Source: Comamonadaceae bacterium
Lineage (GTDB): Bacteria > Pseudomonadota > Gammaproteobacteria > Burkholderiales > Burkholderiaceae_C
Reading direction: 5' to 3'
NCBI GenBank assembly: GCA_947451285.1
Contig: CANFYL010000004.1
Coordinates: forward strand, 1 to 53,194
Length of the DNA: 53,194 bases
The translations under genes and the position numbers were made by a program. Of this stretch, positions 1 to 8,390 are shown in pieces. Under the pieces are notes generated by a model. It worked only from the letters and a program-made list of their open reading frames with translations. It was not told where the DNA came from and made no database searches. Position 1 is the stretch's first letter. Every line of letters begins with the position of its first letter.

Positions 1-797
<797 letters not shown>

Positions 798-812
798 TCA
801 TGCAGAGTCAGC

Positions 813-853
813 TTTGTGCGATGATTGGATTGACTGTGCGATAGTCGCGCAAA
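813..853. promoter_or_regulatory. Probable PobR operator: three 10-bp repeats
   Basis: Three related 10-mers lie between pobA and its regulator: TTTGTGCGAT at 813-822, ACTGTGCGAT at 833-842 and, inverted, TTTGCGCGAC at 844-853. The 8-mer TGTGCGAT is repeated exactly, 20 bp apart, which is two helical turns. Two of the copies form an imperfect palindrome and the third is a direct repeat with a 10-bp gap. As I recall, this is the arrangement described for PobR/PcaU operators in Acinetobacter. The element abuts the regulator's ribosome binding site, which would allow autoregulation. Confidence 0.6.
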
Positions 854-864
854 TAGGATGGTGT

Positions 865-1623
865 ATGCCGATAGCCAAAGCGGATGTGATTGAGGGAATG
901 GTCAAAGGCATGGCTGTGCTGGAGAGTTTTGACACAGAACGCCAGCGGCTGAACGCCACCTTGGCGGCACAACGCGCAGGCATCACGCGCGCTGCTGCAC
1001 GTCGACACCTGTTGACCTTGCATCACTTGGGTTATCTAGAATCCGATGGCAGCTCCTTCTGGTTGGCTGCCAAGGTGATGCGTTTTTCGGGCAGCTACTT
1101 GGCTTCGTCACGGTTGCCACGTCTGATACAGCCAACCCTGAACCGCCTGGCGGCCCAAGCGCAACATTCGTTTTCAGCCGTGGTGCTTGATGGAGAAGAG
1201 GTGGTCATCATTGCCCGCAGTGACGGGGCCCGTGTGCTGGCGTATGGCTTGCACTTGGGCGCACGTTTACCCGTGCATGCCACATCCACAGGGCGCGTGT
1301 TGTTGTCAGGTAAAACGAAGACGGAGTTCAATGCCTGGCTGAAGGGACGCAGTTTGTCGCGTTTGACAGGGCACACGGTCACAGACGCCAAGACCTTGCG
1401 TGAGCAGGTGGCCCAAGCGCAAATCAACGATTACGTCATCAGCTGTGAAGAGCACGAGCTGGGGGTGAGTGCCATGTCTGTGCCTTTGCGTAACGCACAG
1501 GGCAAAGTGGTGGCAGCGCTGAACGTGGTGTTGCCATCCCACGCCATGACAGGTGCCCACATAAGGCAGCAATTCTTGCCCTTGTTGCAGGGAGCAGCCC
1601 AAGAGTTGCGTGCTTTGTTGTGA
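865..1623 (+). CDS. pobR: IclR-family regulator of 4-hydroxybenzoate catabolism (PobR/PcaR type)
   Basis: Predicted 252-residue transcription factor with an N-terminal winged helix-turn-helix (about residues 8-75, including the AAARRHLLTLHHLGYL recognition region) and a C-terminal IclR effector domain (HATSTGRVLL, then YVISCEEHELGVSAMSVPLRN). The start is placed at the ATG at 865 because AGGA at 855-858 is well spaced from it. A longer reading from 814 would put the operator-like repeats inside the gene and has no ribosome site. IclR proteins of this subtype usually activate pobA or pca genes in response to aromatic acids. Divergence from pobA points to 4-hydroxybenzoate as effector; that is inference. 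The stop lies 4 bp from the convergent ligase gene. Confidence 0.88.
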   Translation: MPIAKADVIEGMVKGMAVLESFDTERQRLNATLAAQRAGITRAAARRHLLTLHHLGYLESDGSSFWLAAKVMRFSGSYLASSRLPRLIQPTLNRLAAQAQHSFSAVVLDGEEVVIIARSDGARVLAYGLHLGARLPVHATSTGRVLLSGKTKTEFNAWLKGRSLSRLTGHTVTDAKTLREQVAQAQINDYVISCEEHELGVSAMSVPLRNAQGKVVAALNVVLPSHAMTGAHIRQQFLPLLQGAAQELRALL

Positions 1624-1627
1624 GCGA

Positions 1628-3169
1628 TCAGGCGCGCAGCTTGAAGCGTTGAATTTTCCCCGTTGCCGTTTTGGGCAGCTCCTGCACAAACTCTACCCAG
1701 CGGGGGTATTTATAGGGTGCCAATTGCGATTTGACGTGTTGTTTCAAATCATCGGCGCTGAGCTGCTGCCCCGATTTGAGGACCACAAAAGCCTTGGGCT
1801 TGGTCAGTCCATCGGTGTCGGCCAAGCCCACGACCGCAGCTTCCAAAATGCTGGGGTGCGTCATGAGCGAAGCTTCGACTTCGAAGGGTGATACGTAAAT
1901 GCCACCGACCTTGAGCATGTCGTCGCTGCGACCACTGTAGGTGTAGTAGCCGTCAGTGTCGCGGATGTATTTGTCCCCACTGCGTGTCCACTCGCCCGCA
2001 AAGGTAGCCTTGGTTTTGGTTCGGTTGTTCCAATACATGAGGGCGGAAGTAGGTCCGTTAATTTGGAGTTCTCCAATCTCACCGTCTTTGCATTCTTGGC
2101 CATCTTCTCCCACGAGGCGCAGTGCATAACCCGGCACGGCTTTTCCTGTGGTTCCATAGCGCACCTCACCAGGACGGTTGCTCAAAAAGATGTGCAGCAT
2201 TTCGGTGGACCCAATGCCGTCCAAGATTTCGCTGCCGTATTCAGCGGTCCATTTTTTGCCAATCTCTGCGGGCAAGGCTTCGCCTGCACTGGTGCACACA
2301 CGCAGATTCAAGGCAGATTTTTTGGGACGTTGCGGATCCGCCAGCATCGACGCATACAAGGTGGGTACACCGTAAAAAATAGTCGGTTGATACTTGGTCA
2401 AGATGCCAAATACATCGGTTGTTGTGGGGCGCGCAGGCAGTAAAACTGTGGTCGCGCCGACAGCCATGGGAAAAGTGAGCGCATTGCCTAATCCGTAAGC
2501 AAAAAATAGTTTGGCCGCAGAGTACACAATGTCTGAAGCTTGAATGCCCAAGACTGCTTTGCCATATAACTCAGCGGTTTGAATCAAATGGCTGTGAAGG
2601 TGGACGGTGCCTTTGGGTGAGCCCGTGGAACCGCTGGAATAAAGCCAAAAGCACATGTCATCTGGATTGGTATTCAAGCAAATTGGCGTGGCATCTGCTT
2701 GGGCTATGAGTGATTCCAATGACAATTTGGACCCCGTTGATGTTGAATCTGACACGATGACAGTTTTCAAATCTGGGAGCTGACCGATCAAGCCTTCAAA
2801 TGCCGGCAGCAATGTGCCAGACACCACCAGAGCCTGCGATCGCGAATCACGCAGCATGTACTCAAAATCTTTGGCGGTCAGCAGGGTGTTGGTGGCAACA
2901 GGCACCACGCCAGCCAGTATGCAACCCAAGAACACGACAGGCCACGACGGTGTATCTAGCATGCACAGCATGAGTCGTGTTTCTGGCGTTACACCATGGG
3001 CGCGCAGGACGTTGGCAAACCGGTAAGCTTTTTCGGTCAGGGCGCCATAAGTCAAGGTGTGTCCCGACACGGCATCGATGAAAGCCGCCTTGCCTGAGTG
3101 GGAGGCGTTGCGCTCCAATAGATCTTGTGCTGCGTTGTAGGAATGATTTATGTTGATGATTGGTTGCAT
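1628..3169 (-). CDS. Benzoate-CoA ligase family protein
   Basis: AMP-forming acyl-CoA synthetase of 513 residues that activates an aromatic acid, probably benzoate, to its CoA thioester at the cost of ATP going to AMP. Visible motifs are the P-loop-like YSSGSTGSPKG, the benzoate-ligase-type SAAKLFFAYGLGN, the GIGSTE adenine-binding segment, the YTYSGRSDDMLKVGG hinge and the C-terminal PKTATGKIQR lysine motif. The ATG at 3167-3169 is chosen because AGGAG precedes it with good spacing; an upstream start at 3193 has no such site. No other box-pathway gene is present in the window. Specificity for 4-hydroxybenzoate is the main alternative, given that pobA is close by. Confidence 0.9.
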   Translation of the reverse strand: MQPIININHSYNAAQDLLERNASHSGKAAFIDAVSGHTLTYGALTEKAYRFANVLRAHGVTPETRLMLCMLDTPSWPVVFLGCILAGVVPVATNTLLTAKDFEYMLRDSRSQALVVSGTLLPAFEGLIGQLPDLKTVIVSDSTSTGSKLSLESLIAQADATPICLNTNPDDMCFWLYSSGSTGSPKGTVHLHSHLIQTAELYGKAVLGIQASDIVYSAAKLFFAYGLGNALTFPMAVGATTVLLPARPTTTDVFGILTKYQPTIFYGVPTLYASMLADPQRPKKSALNLRVCTSAGEALPAEIGKKWTAEYGSEILDGIGSTEMLHIFLSNRPGEVRYGTTGKAVPGYALRLVGEDGQECKDGEIGELQINGPTSALMYWNNRTKTKATFAGEWTRSGDKYIRDTDGYYTYSGRSDDMLKVGGIYVSPFEVEASLMTHPSILEAAVVGLADTDGLTKPKAFVVLKSGQQLSADDLKQHVKSQLAPYKYPRWVEFVQELPKTATGKIQRFKLRA

Positions 3170-3178
3170 GTTGTCTCC

Positions 3179-3192
3179 TGCACTAAACTGCA
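3179..3192 (-). promoter_or_regulatory. TGCA-N6-TGCA motif, possible BoxR/BzdR-type operator
   Basis: On the minus strand the motif TGCA-GTTTAG-TGCA ends within the ribosome binding site of the benzoate-CoA ligase gene, and a third TGCA follows 10 bases later across the start codon (3165-3168). From memory, BoxR and BzdR, the benzoyl-CoA-responsive repressors of Azoarcus, bind TGCA direct repeats with this spacing. The position would suit repression of the ligase. No boxR gene lies in this window. Confidence 0.45.
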
Positions 3193-3249
3193 ACTTTATC
3201 CAAATTCGGCAATATATTTCATCGTGGTTTCCCCGGGGTCAACTCAGGC

Positions 3250-3255
3250 TACAAT
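3250..3255 (+). promoter_or_regulatory. Probable -10 element of the tRNA-Pro promoter
   Basis: TACAAT lies 10 bp upstream of the mature tRNA-Pro 5' end, a common spacing for tRNA promoters. I see no convincing -35 hexamer 16-18 bp upstream, so the promoter is only partly supported. Confidence 0.4.
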
Positions 3256-3264
3256 AAACCTGTT

Positions 3265-3341
<77 letters not shown>

Positions 3342-3350
3342 ATTAATAAT

Positions 3351-3377
3351 AAAGGCCCCACACGGGGCCTTTTTTTG
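3351..3377 (+). terminator. Rho-independent terminator after tRNA-Pro
   Basis: The inverted repeat AAGGCCCC / GGGGCCTT with a 3-nt CAC loop is followed by a run of T (3370-3376). It sits 9 bp after tRNA-Pro and only 7 bp before tRNA-Arg. Confidence 0.85.
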
Positions 3378-3383
3378 TGTATT

Positions 3384-3460
3384 CTGCCCGTAGCTCAGTT
3401 GGATAGAGCAACAGCCTTCTAAGCTGTGGGTCGGGGGTTCGATCCCCTCCGGGCAGGCCA
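3384..3460 (+). tRNA. tRNA-Arg(UCU)
   Basis: A 77-nt cloverleaf. The acceptor stem CTGCCCG pairs with CGGGCAG, followed by discriminator G and an encoded CCA at 3458-3460. The anticodon stem ACAGC/GCTGT closes loop CTTCTAA, so the anticodon is TCT. The D-arm GCTCAGTTGGATAGAGC and the T-arm GGTTCGATCC are intact. There is no room for its own promoter after the preceding terminator. Confidence 0.97.
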
Positions 3461-3471
3461 ATTTCTCAAAT

Positions 3472-4389
3472 TTAATTGAACAACCAATCAGGGTTGAGCG
3501 CCACGTAACAGTTTTTCTCACCCAGCAATTGCCCTTGGGGGGAGACGCAAAATGCGCCGCGCTGGTATTTGTTTTCATCCGTCAGCACGTACGAACGATA
3601 AATATCTTGGCTGTGCTTACCGGTTTTATCTTTTGGAAACAGCATGACTAAACGGGTTGCGCCACATTCACCAAGGTGCATGCAAGCCACGGCAGCCTTC
3701 TGGTTGGGGTAAAACTCGATGTAGACCGCGCCGGGGAACTTCGTATTGGGTTTAGCAATCTTCACCATACAGGGCTTGTCTTGGGCGCGCGGCAAGCCCA
3801 TCCGGTCAGCGAAAGTATTCATTTCATTGAAAACGATCGTCTTGTATTTGGTGGTGACCACATCTCTGCATAGGTAATAGTCCGCCATTTTGGTGCTTCG
3901 GGCAATGGCAGTGAAAGGACGGTTGTTGACGTCGAGTTTGATGATGTCGGTGCTATAGAGCTGGCTGAGAACAGGAGCCTCCTTTTTGGACTCTTTGCCG
4001 TGGCCATCATTCTTTTTTTTGTCGTCTTTTTTCTTTTCTTCCTTTTTGGCGTCATGGCCGTCGCCGTGACCATCATCTTTCTTTTTTTCTTCAGGCTTGC
4101 CGTGCGCGTCAGGTTTGGCGTGAGGGTCTTTAGGCTCCGCTTTAGGTGGCGGTTTAGGTTCTTCTTTGGGAACCGGTTTAGGCTCTTCAAATGGGTCTTT
4201 GGCTACGCGTTTGTAGGTGTACCCACGTGCTTCTTCGCCTTCCTCCTCTACATACTTTAACTTTTTCTCTTCTTTGGTAGGTTCTTGTTTCTTGGGTTCG
4301 CTAGCTTGTACAAGCGTGCTCTGTCCGCTGAGCGAGAAAACCAGCACACAGAGCAAGACAGAAGAAAGAAAAGAGGGAGGCAACTTCAT
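3472..4389 (-). CDS. Secreted six-cysteine domain protein with Lys/His/Asp-rich linker (family not recognised)
   Basis: Predicted 305-residue exported protein. Residues 1-29 form a signal peptide ending VQA. Residues 30-138 are very rich in K, E, P, D and H (several GH and DGHG units) and look disordered. Residues 145-305 form a compact domain with cysteines at 174, 207, 236, 242, 281 and 294. The neighbouring upstream gene encodes the same domain with nearly identical cysteine spacing, so three disulfides in an oxidising compartment are likely. The ATG at 4387-4389 is preferred over a GTG at 4422 because it gives a clean signal peptide; neither has a strong ribosome site. Function is unknown. 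The linker might bind metal or anionic polymers, which is only inference. Confidence 0.8.
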   Translation of the reverse strand: MKLPPSFLSSVLLCVLVFSLSGQSTLVQASEPKKQEPTKEEKKLKYVEEEGEEARGYTYKRVAKDPFEEPKPVPKEEPKPPPKAEPKDPHAKPDAHGKPEEKKKDDGHGDGHDAKKEEKKKDDKKKNDGHGKESKKEAPVLSQLYSTDIIKLDVNNRPFTAIARSTKMADYYLCRDVVTTKYKTIVFNEMNTFADRMGLPRAQDKPCMVKIAKPNTKFPGAVYIEFYPNQKAAVACMHLGECGATRLVMLFPKDKTGKHSQDIYRSYVLTDENKYQRGAFCVSPQGQLLGEKNCYVALNPDWLFN

Positions 4390-4462
4390 ATCAATAAGGG
4401 CGTATCCCCTAAAGATCGACACCTAAAGTGCTGTCTTTAATTGGAACTGACTATCGCATGGC

Positions 4463-5110
4463 TCAGTCGACGCTGTAACAGGTGGTATCGCTGTGTAATT
4501 TGCCTTTGTCAGTCACGCAATGTTGAGAAATTAATTTACGCGACATATCAGACAAGAAATAAGACCGATACAAGACCTGGCCTTTAGGAATCAAACTGAT
4601 ACTGCGGAAAATTGGACATTGCTCGTTACGAATGCAGGCTGTCAAACGTTGTTGGTTGGTATAGAGATGAATGCTGATGCGTCCTGGGGTGAGGCTCTTG
4701 GTGGTGCCAATGCTGACCACACAGGCGTCACCTTTGACGAAAGGCATTTCATTGAGTTCGGCAAAGTAGTTCAGCTCGGCAACCAGCAACTCTTTGAACC
4801 ATGGCGCCACTATGCCATCGCACTCAAAGTAATCAAGTTTGGTGGTGTGAGCAATCATTTCGGTAAATGGTTGGTTCTTTGGACCCAGCAACAACATGGG
4901 TTCCTTGCCTGATTGAGGTGGTCTAGCCAAGATGGCTCTGGATGCTGTTGGCGATGCTGGTTTACTGAAATTAGGCTCGCCGCTGCCGTTGGGCGTATCG
5001 CTTTTTTGAACTGGGTAGGGCTTGTATTTAGGCTCGGGCTTGTCCTGCGCAAAGACGCTTGCACCGACGCACAGGATCAGGCTCGTCATCAGACAAAACT
5101 TCTTTAACAT
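4463..5110 (-). CDS. Secreted six-cysteine domain protein, paralogue of the next gene (family not recognised)
   Basis: Predicted 215-residue protein with a signal peptide (residues 1-21, ending VFA), a short Pro/Ser-rich linker and a C-terminal domain from about residue 72. Cysteines at 97, 130, 159, 165, 198 and 211 match those of the following gene product with gaps of 33, 29, 6, 33 and 13 residues, against 33, 29, 6, 39 and 13. Shared segments include N-x-PFT, TK-x-DY, a YxNQ-x4-AC-x5-C block, YRSY-x-L and CY near the end. It lies 73 bp upstream of its paralogue on the same strand and is divergent from a lipoprotein gene. I know no function for this family. Confidence 0.8.
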   Translation of the reverse strand: MLKKFCLMTSLILCVGASVFAQDKPEPKYKPYPVQKSDTPNGSGEPNFSKPASPTASRAILARPPQSGKEPMLLLGPKNQPFTEMIAHTTKLDYFECDGIVAPWFKELLVAELNYFAELNEMPFVKGDACVVSIGTTKSLTPGRISIHLYTNQQRLTACIRNEQCPIFRSISLIPKGQVLYRSYFLSDMSRKLISQHCVTDKGKLHSDTTCYSVD

Positions 5111-5210
5111 AGGTCAATACATAGGTTGTAACAAGTCCAACTTTATCAGCAAGTTCCGTCTCATAAGACTTGTATTCAAGTAAAGTGTCTAAAAACCGAT
5201 GATTTAAACC

Positions 5211-6377
5211 ATGCCCCAATATTTCCCAAAATGGATGCTGCCCTTATTGTTTGCTTTGAGTGGGTGCGGCGGTGGCAGTGGCGGGCTTCCAACTCCGCCA
5301 TTGGCTGTGTTGGATATGTCGTACGCGAATAAAAACTCGATCTCGTTGGACTTACCACAAATTCCATCGACCGTATTGGTAGATGCGGTGCCTGAGTCGA
5401 TTACTTTTGGGGATTTTTTCCAAGAAGGTTCGTACTCAGCTTTCGTGGTGGCCCCTTCCTCTGCCACCACCTCAGGATTTCAGGCGCATTTTTTAAAAAA
5501 AGATGTGTCAGGCTGGCATGAGGCCACATCTACATTGCTTGAGACAACCCAAGCGGATGCGTGCCCATTGGTCAGGCAGGCCTTGACTGCAGATTTCAAC
5601 GGTGATGGCAAACCTGATGTGTATTTGGTCTGTCGTGGCGCGTCGATAGGAGTCGCGACACCTCAAGTGTTGTACTTGAGCACGGCTGGGCAAAACAAAT
5701 ACACCCGAACAACAACCACGAATTCATTTGCGGCGCTGCATGCCTCTGCCGCTAACCTAGATCGAGACACCTCGGGCCGAATTGACATCATCACTGTCGA
5801 TGAGAGTTTTCAAATCAGTGTTTTGATCAATGGTGGAGCTGCTGTTTTTTCAAAAGAAGATAACTCATCAACGCATCGTATTCCAACAGGTTTGCCCAAC
5901 TCGGTCCAGAGAGTTTTCTTAATTCCGTCGACCATTGTCAATGCCACGGACGGGCCTGATTTGGTAGTCGCTGGCAGCTTGACCAATGGGTATTCATTGA
6001 TGTGGCTGAAAAATGATGGAACAGGAAGGTTTACCACTGCGACGGCTGGATGGTCCCGAAGTTTTGCTAACCCCATCAGCGGCGGTGGTTCTTTGATGCC
6101 CTCAGATTTCATTAAATTAGGAAATTATTTTTATGTATTGGATGACGCGCTGAAACAATTTGTTCGATTTGATGCGCCAACGACTGTTTCATCACTTGTC
6201 ACCAGTGCTTTACCTTTGAGTTCGGTGCAATCGACCAACAATCAACCAAGTGTTTTTCCAAAGCAAGTCAAACTCACTACGTCCGGGTTCGTTGCTTATG
6301 ACGGTAAATGTGCCGATACGTCAACAACTACGGCATCTAGTGCAAGTCGTTGCAATTTTTTAGCAAATGCGCCTTAA
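5211..6377 (+). CDS. Lipoprotein with FG-GAP/VCBS-like repeats
   Basis: Predicted 388-residue lipoprotein. A short signal sequence ends in the lipobox ALSGC (Cys19) followed by a glycine-rich tether. The body has at least two calcium-loop-like repeats, DFNGDGKPDV at residues 128-137 and LDRDTSGRIDI at 183-193, plus a later LKNDGTGRF, as in beta-propeller FG-GAP or VCBS proteins. Such proteins usually sit at the cell surface and act in adhesion or binding, but no partner is known here. The start at 5211 keeps a lysine before the hydrophobic stretch; the ribosome site is weak. It ends 2 bp from the convergent GST gene and is divergent from the six-cysteine pair. Confidence 0.78.
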   Translation: MPQYFPKWMLPLLFALSGCGGGSGGLPTPPLAVLDMSYANKNSISLDLPQIPSTVLVDAVPESITFGDFFQEGSYSAFVVAPSSATTSGFQAHFLKKDVSGWHEATSTLLETTQADACPLVRQALTADFNGDGKPDVYLVCRGASIGVATPQVLYLSTAGQNKYTRTTTTNSFAALHASAANLDRDTSGRIDIITVDESFQISVLINGGAAVFSKEDNSSTHRIPTGLPNSVQRVFLIPSTIVNATDGPDLVVAGSLTNGYSLMWLKNDGTGRFTTATAGWSRSFANPISGGGSLMPSDFIKLGNYFYVLDDALKQFVRFDAPTTVSSLVTSALPLSSVQSTNNQPSVFPKQVKLTTSGFVAYDGKCADTSTTTASSASRCNFLANAP

Positions 6378-6379
6378 GC

Positions 6380-7084
6380 CTAGCGCGACTTATATTGCGT
6401 GTTGCCAAACAGCACATCTCTTGATTTGTCATCGGTAATGGGTTTGCGTAAATCGGCCAGTACTTGAACACCGCGCTGTACGGCAGGACGCTGGCCAATC
6501 AGATCAAACCAATTTTTCAGATGCGGATAGTCAGCCCAGTCGATGCCTTGGTTTTGCCAACTGCGCAACCATGGAAATATGGAAATATCAGCAATGCTGT
6601 ATTGGTTGCCTGCAATGAACTTGGTTTTTTCCACTTTTTTATTCAGCACACCGTACAAACGCTTGGCTTCGTTGGTGTAGCGATTAACTGCGTATTCAAT
6701 TTTTTCGGGTGCATAAATTCGAAAATGATGTGCTTGTCCCAGCATGGGACCCAAGCCGCCCATTTGAAACATTAACCACTGGAGAACTTCATATTTGGCA
6801 CGATCGCTTTTGGGCAAAAACTTGCCAGTTTTGGCCGCCAGATATAACAAGATTGCGCCCGATTCAAACAGGCTGATGGGCTTACCGTCAGGACCCTGTG
6901 GGTCAACCAATGCTGGAATTTTGTTGTTAGGACTGATCTTCAAGAACTCAGGTTTGAATTGATCACCTTGTCCAATATTGACAGGGTGTGCCAGCCAATC
7001 GCGCCCGAGTTTGAAGCCACACTCTTCGAGCATGATGTGAACTTTATGACCATTAGGGGTGGGCCATGAGTGAACGTCGATCAT
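6380..7084 (-). CDS. Glutathione S-transferase, Nu-class (YfcG-like disulfide-bond oxidoreductase)
   Basis: A 234-residue GST with an N-terminal thioredoxin-like domain (about 1-85) and an all-helical C-terminal domain. The TPNG motif at residues 9-12 places Thr9 and Asn11 where E. coli YfcG uses them to bind glutathione, and NNKIPALVD and FESGAILLYLA are the usual GSH-site segments. Nu-class enzymes reduce disulfides and peroxides rather than conjugating glutathione. It starts 9 bp after the acyl-CoA dehydrogenase gene, with AAGGA overlapping that stop, so it is probably the last gene of the kinase-dehydrogenase operon. Confidence 0.88.
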   Translation of the reverse strand: MIDVHSWPTPNGHKVHIMLEECGFKLGRDWLAHPVNIGQGDQFKPEFLKISPNNKIPALVDPQGPDGKPISLFESGAILLYLAAKTGKFLPKSDRAKYEVLQWLMFQMGGLGPMLGQAHHFRIYAPEKIEYAVNRYTNEAKRLYGVLNKKVEKTKFIAGNQYSIADISIFPWLRSWQNQGIDWADYPHLKNWFDLIGQRPAVQRGVQVLADLRKPITDDKSRDVLFGNTQYKSR

Positions 7085-7093
7085 ATGTCTTCC

Positions 7094-8356
7094 TTAGCAA
7101 CCGCGGGTAACGGGCATTTCAACTTCTTGGGTCGCCGAGGCAATGTGCCGAGCGAGTTCTAGTTTGGCAATGGCATTGCGGTGCACTTCATCCGGGCCAT
7201 CTGCCAGTCGCAGTGTGCGTTGGTGGGCGTATGAGTAGGCCAGGGGAAAGTCGCCTGACACACCTGCTGCCCCATGGGCTTGGATCGCCCAGTCAATGAT
7301 TTGTGTGGCCATGTTAGGAGCGATGACTTTGATCATCGCAATTTCCGCACGCGCTATTTTGTTGCCTACGGTATCCATCATGTAAGCGGCTTTGAGGGTG
7401 AGTAAACGCGATTGTTCGATCATGATGCGAGCGTCAGCAATGCGTTCGTGCCACACCCCTTGTGCCGAGACGGGTTTGCCAAAAGCAACACGGCTGTTCA
7501 GACGTTTGCACATTAACTCCAATGCGCGTTCTGCCGCACCGATTGTGCGCATGCAGTGGTGAATACGTCCTGGTCCTAAGCGACCTTGAGCAATCTCAAA
7601 CCCTCTGCCTTCACCCAGCAACAAGTTGCCAACCGGCACGCGAACATTTTTCAGAACGACTTCCATGTGGCCATGTGGCGCGTCGTCGTAGCCAAACACC
7701 GTCAAGGGACGAACCACATTGACGCCTGGGCTGTTGCTTGGCACGATGATCATGCTTTGCTGAGAATGACGAGGCGCTTCTGGATCGGTTTTTCCCATCA
7801 CGATGTACAACGCACAACGGGGGTCACCTGCACCTGAGCTCCACCATTTACGTCCATTGATGACGTAATGATCTCCGTCTCGCTCAATGCGGCACTGGAT
7901 ATTGGTGGCGTCAGATGATGCGACTTCTGGTTCAGTCATCAAAAAAGCGGAACGAATGTCGCCACGCAACAAAGGCTCAAGCCATTGGTCTTTGAGTGAC
8001 TCGCTGGCATAGCGCTCGAAAGTCTCCATGTTGCCGGTATCTGGCGCAGAGCAATTGAATATTTCTGCCGCAAAAGGTACGCGCCCCATGATTTCACACA
8101 AAGGCGCATATTCGAGGTTGGACAAGCCTTCGGGCGCGCGTGGACTGTGCGGCAAAAACAAATTCCACAAACCCGCAGCCTTGGCTTTGGGTTTGAGTTC
8201 TTCCACAATTTGGGTGGGCACCCAAGCATTACCTTTGGAACGGTTATGTGCAATCTCTTGATAGAAGCGTTGTTCGTTTGGATAGATGTGCTCGTCCATG
8301 AAGGCAAGCAGACGCGCTTGCATGCCTTTGACTTTATCGGTGTAGTCGAAATTCAT
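7094..8356 (-). CDS. Acyl-CoA dehydrogenase, ACAD10/11-like
   Basis: A 420-residue flavoprotein of the acyl-CoA dehydrogenase superfamily. Visible features are the FAD/substrate segment [27 protein letters not shown], and the C-terminal [36 protein letters not shown]. The DGPDEVH stretch occupies the place of the catalytic acid region and is typical of the ACAD10/ACAD11 subgroup. The AAGGA ribosome site upstream of the ATG at 8356 is good. It follows an APH-like kinase gene by 34 bp. In Pseudomonas LvaC and animal ACAD11, such enzymes act with a kinase on 4-hydroxyacyl-CoA by elimination of a 4-phospho intermediate. That role is inferred here from the pairing. Confidence 0.9.
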   Translation of the reverse strand: MNFDYTDKVKGMQARLLAFMDEHIYPNEQRFYQEIAHNRSKGNAWVPTQIVEELKPKAKAAGLWNLFLPHSPRAPEGLSNLEYAPLCEIMGRVPFAAEIFNCSAPDTGNMETFERYASESLKDQWLEPLLRGDIRSAFLMTEPEVASSDATNIQCRIERDGDHYVINGRKWWSSGAGDPRCALYIVMGKTDPEAPRHSQQSMIIVPSNSPGVNVVRPLTVFGYDDAPHGHMEVVLKNVRVPVGNLLLGEGRGFEIAQGRLGPGRIHHCMRTIGAAERALELMCKRLNSRVAFGKPVSAQGVWHERIADARIMIEQSRLLTLKAAYMMDTVGNKIARAEIAMIKVIAPNMATQIIDWAIQAHGAAGVSGDFPLAYSYAHQRTLRLADGPDEVHRNAIAKLELARHIASATQEVEMPVTRGC

Positions 8357-8390
8357 GGGACTTTCCTTGGAGTTGTATTTTTATGAGTGA

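Noticed and set aside
4000-4260. Plus-strand open frame rich in Phe and Val
   Set aside because: It is the complement of the Lys/Glu-rich linker of the secreted protein; composition explains it.
3472-6377. Genomic island inserted at tRNA-Arg
   Set aside because: The block looks accessory, but I see no integrase and no repeat of the tRNA 3' end near 6377, so an attachment-site claim is not supported.
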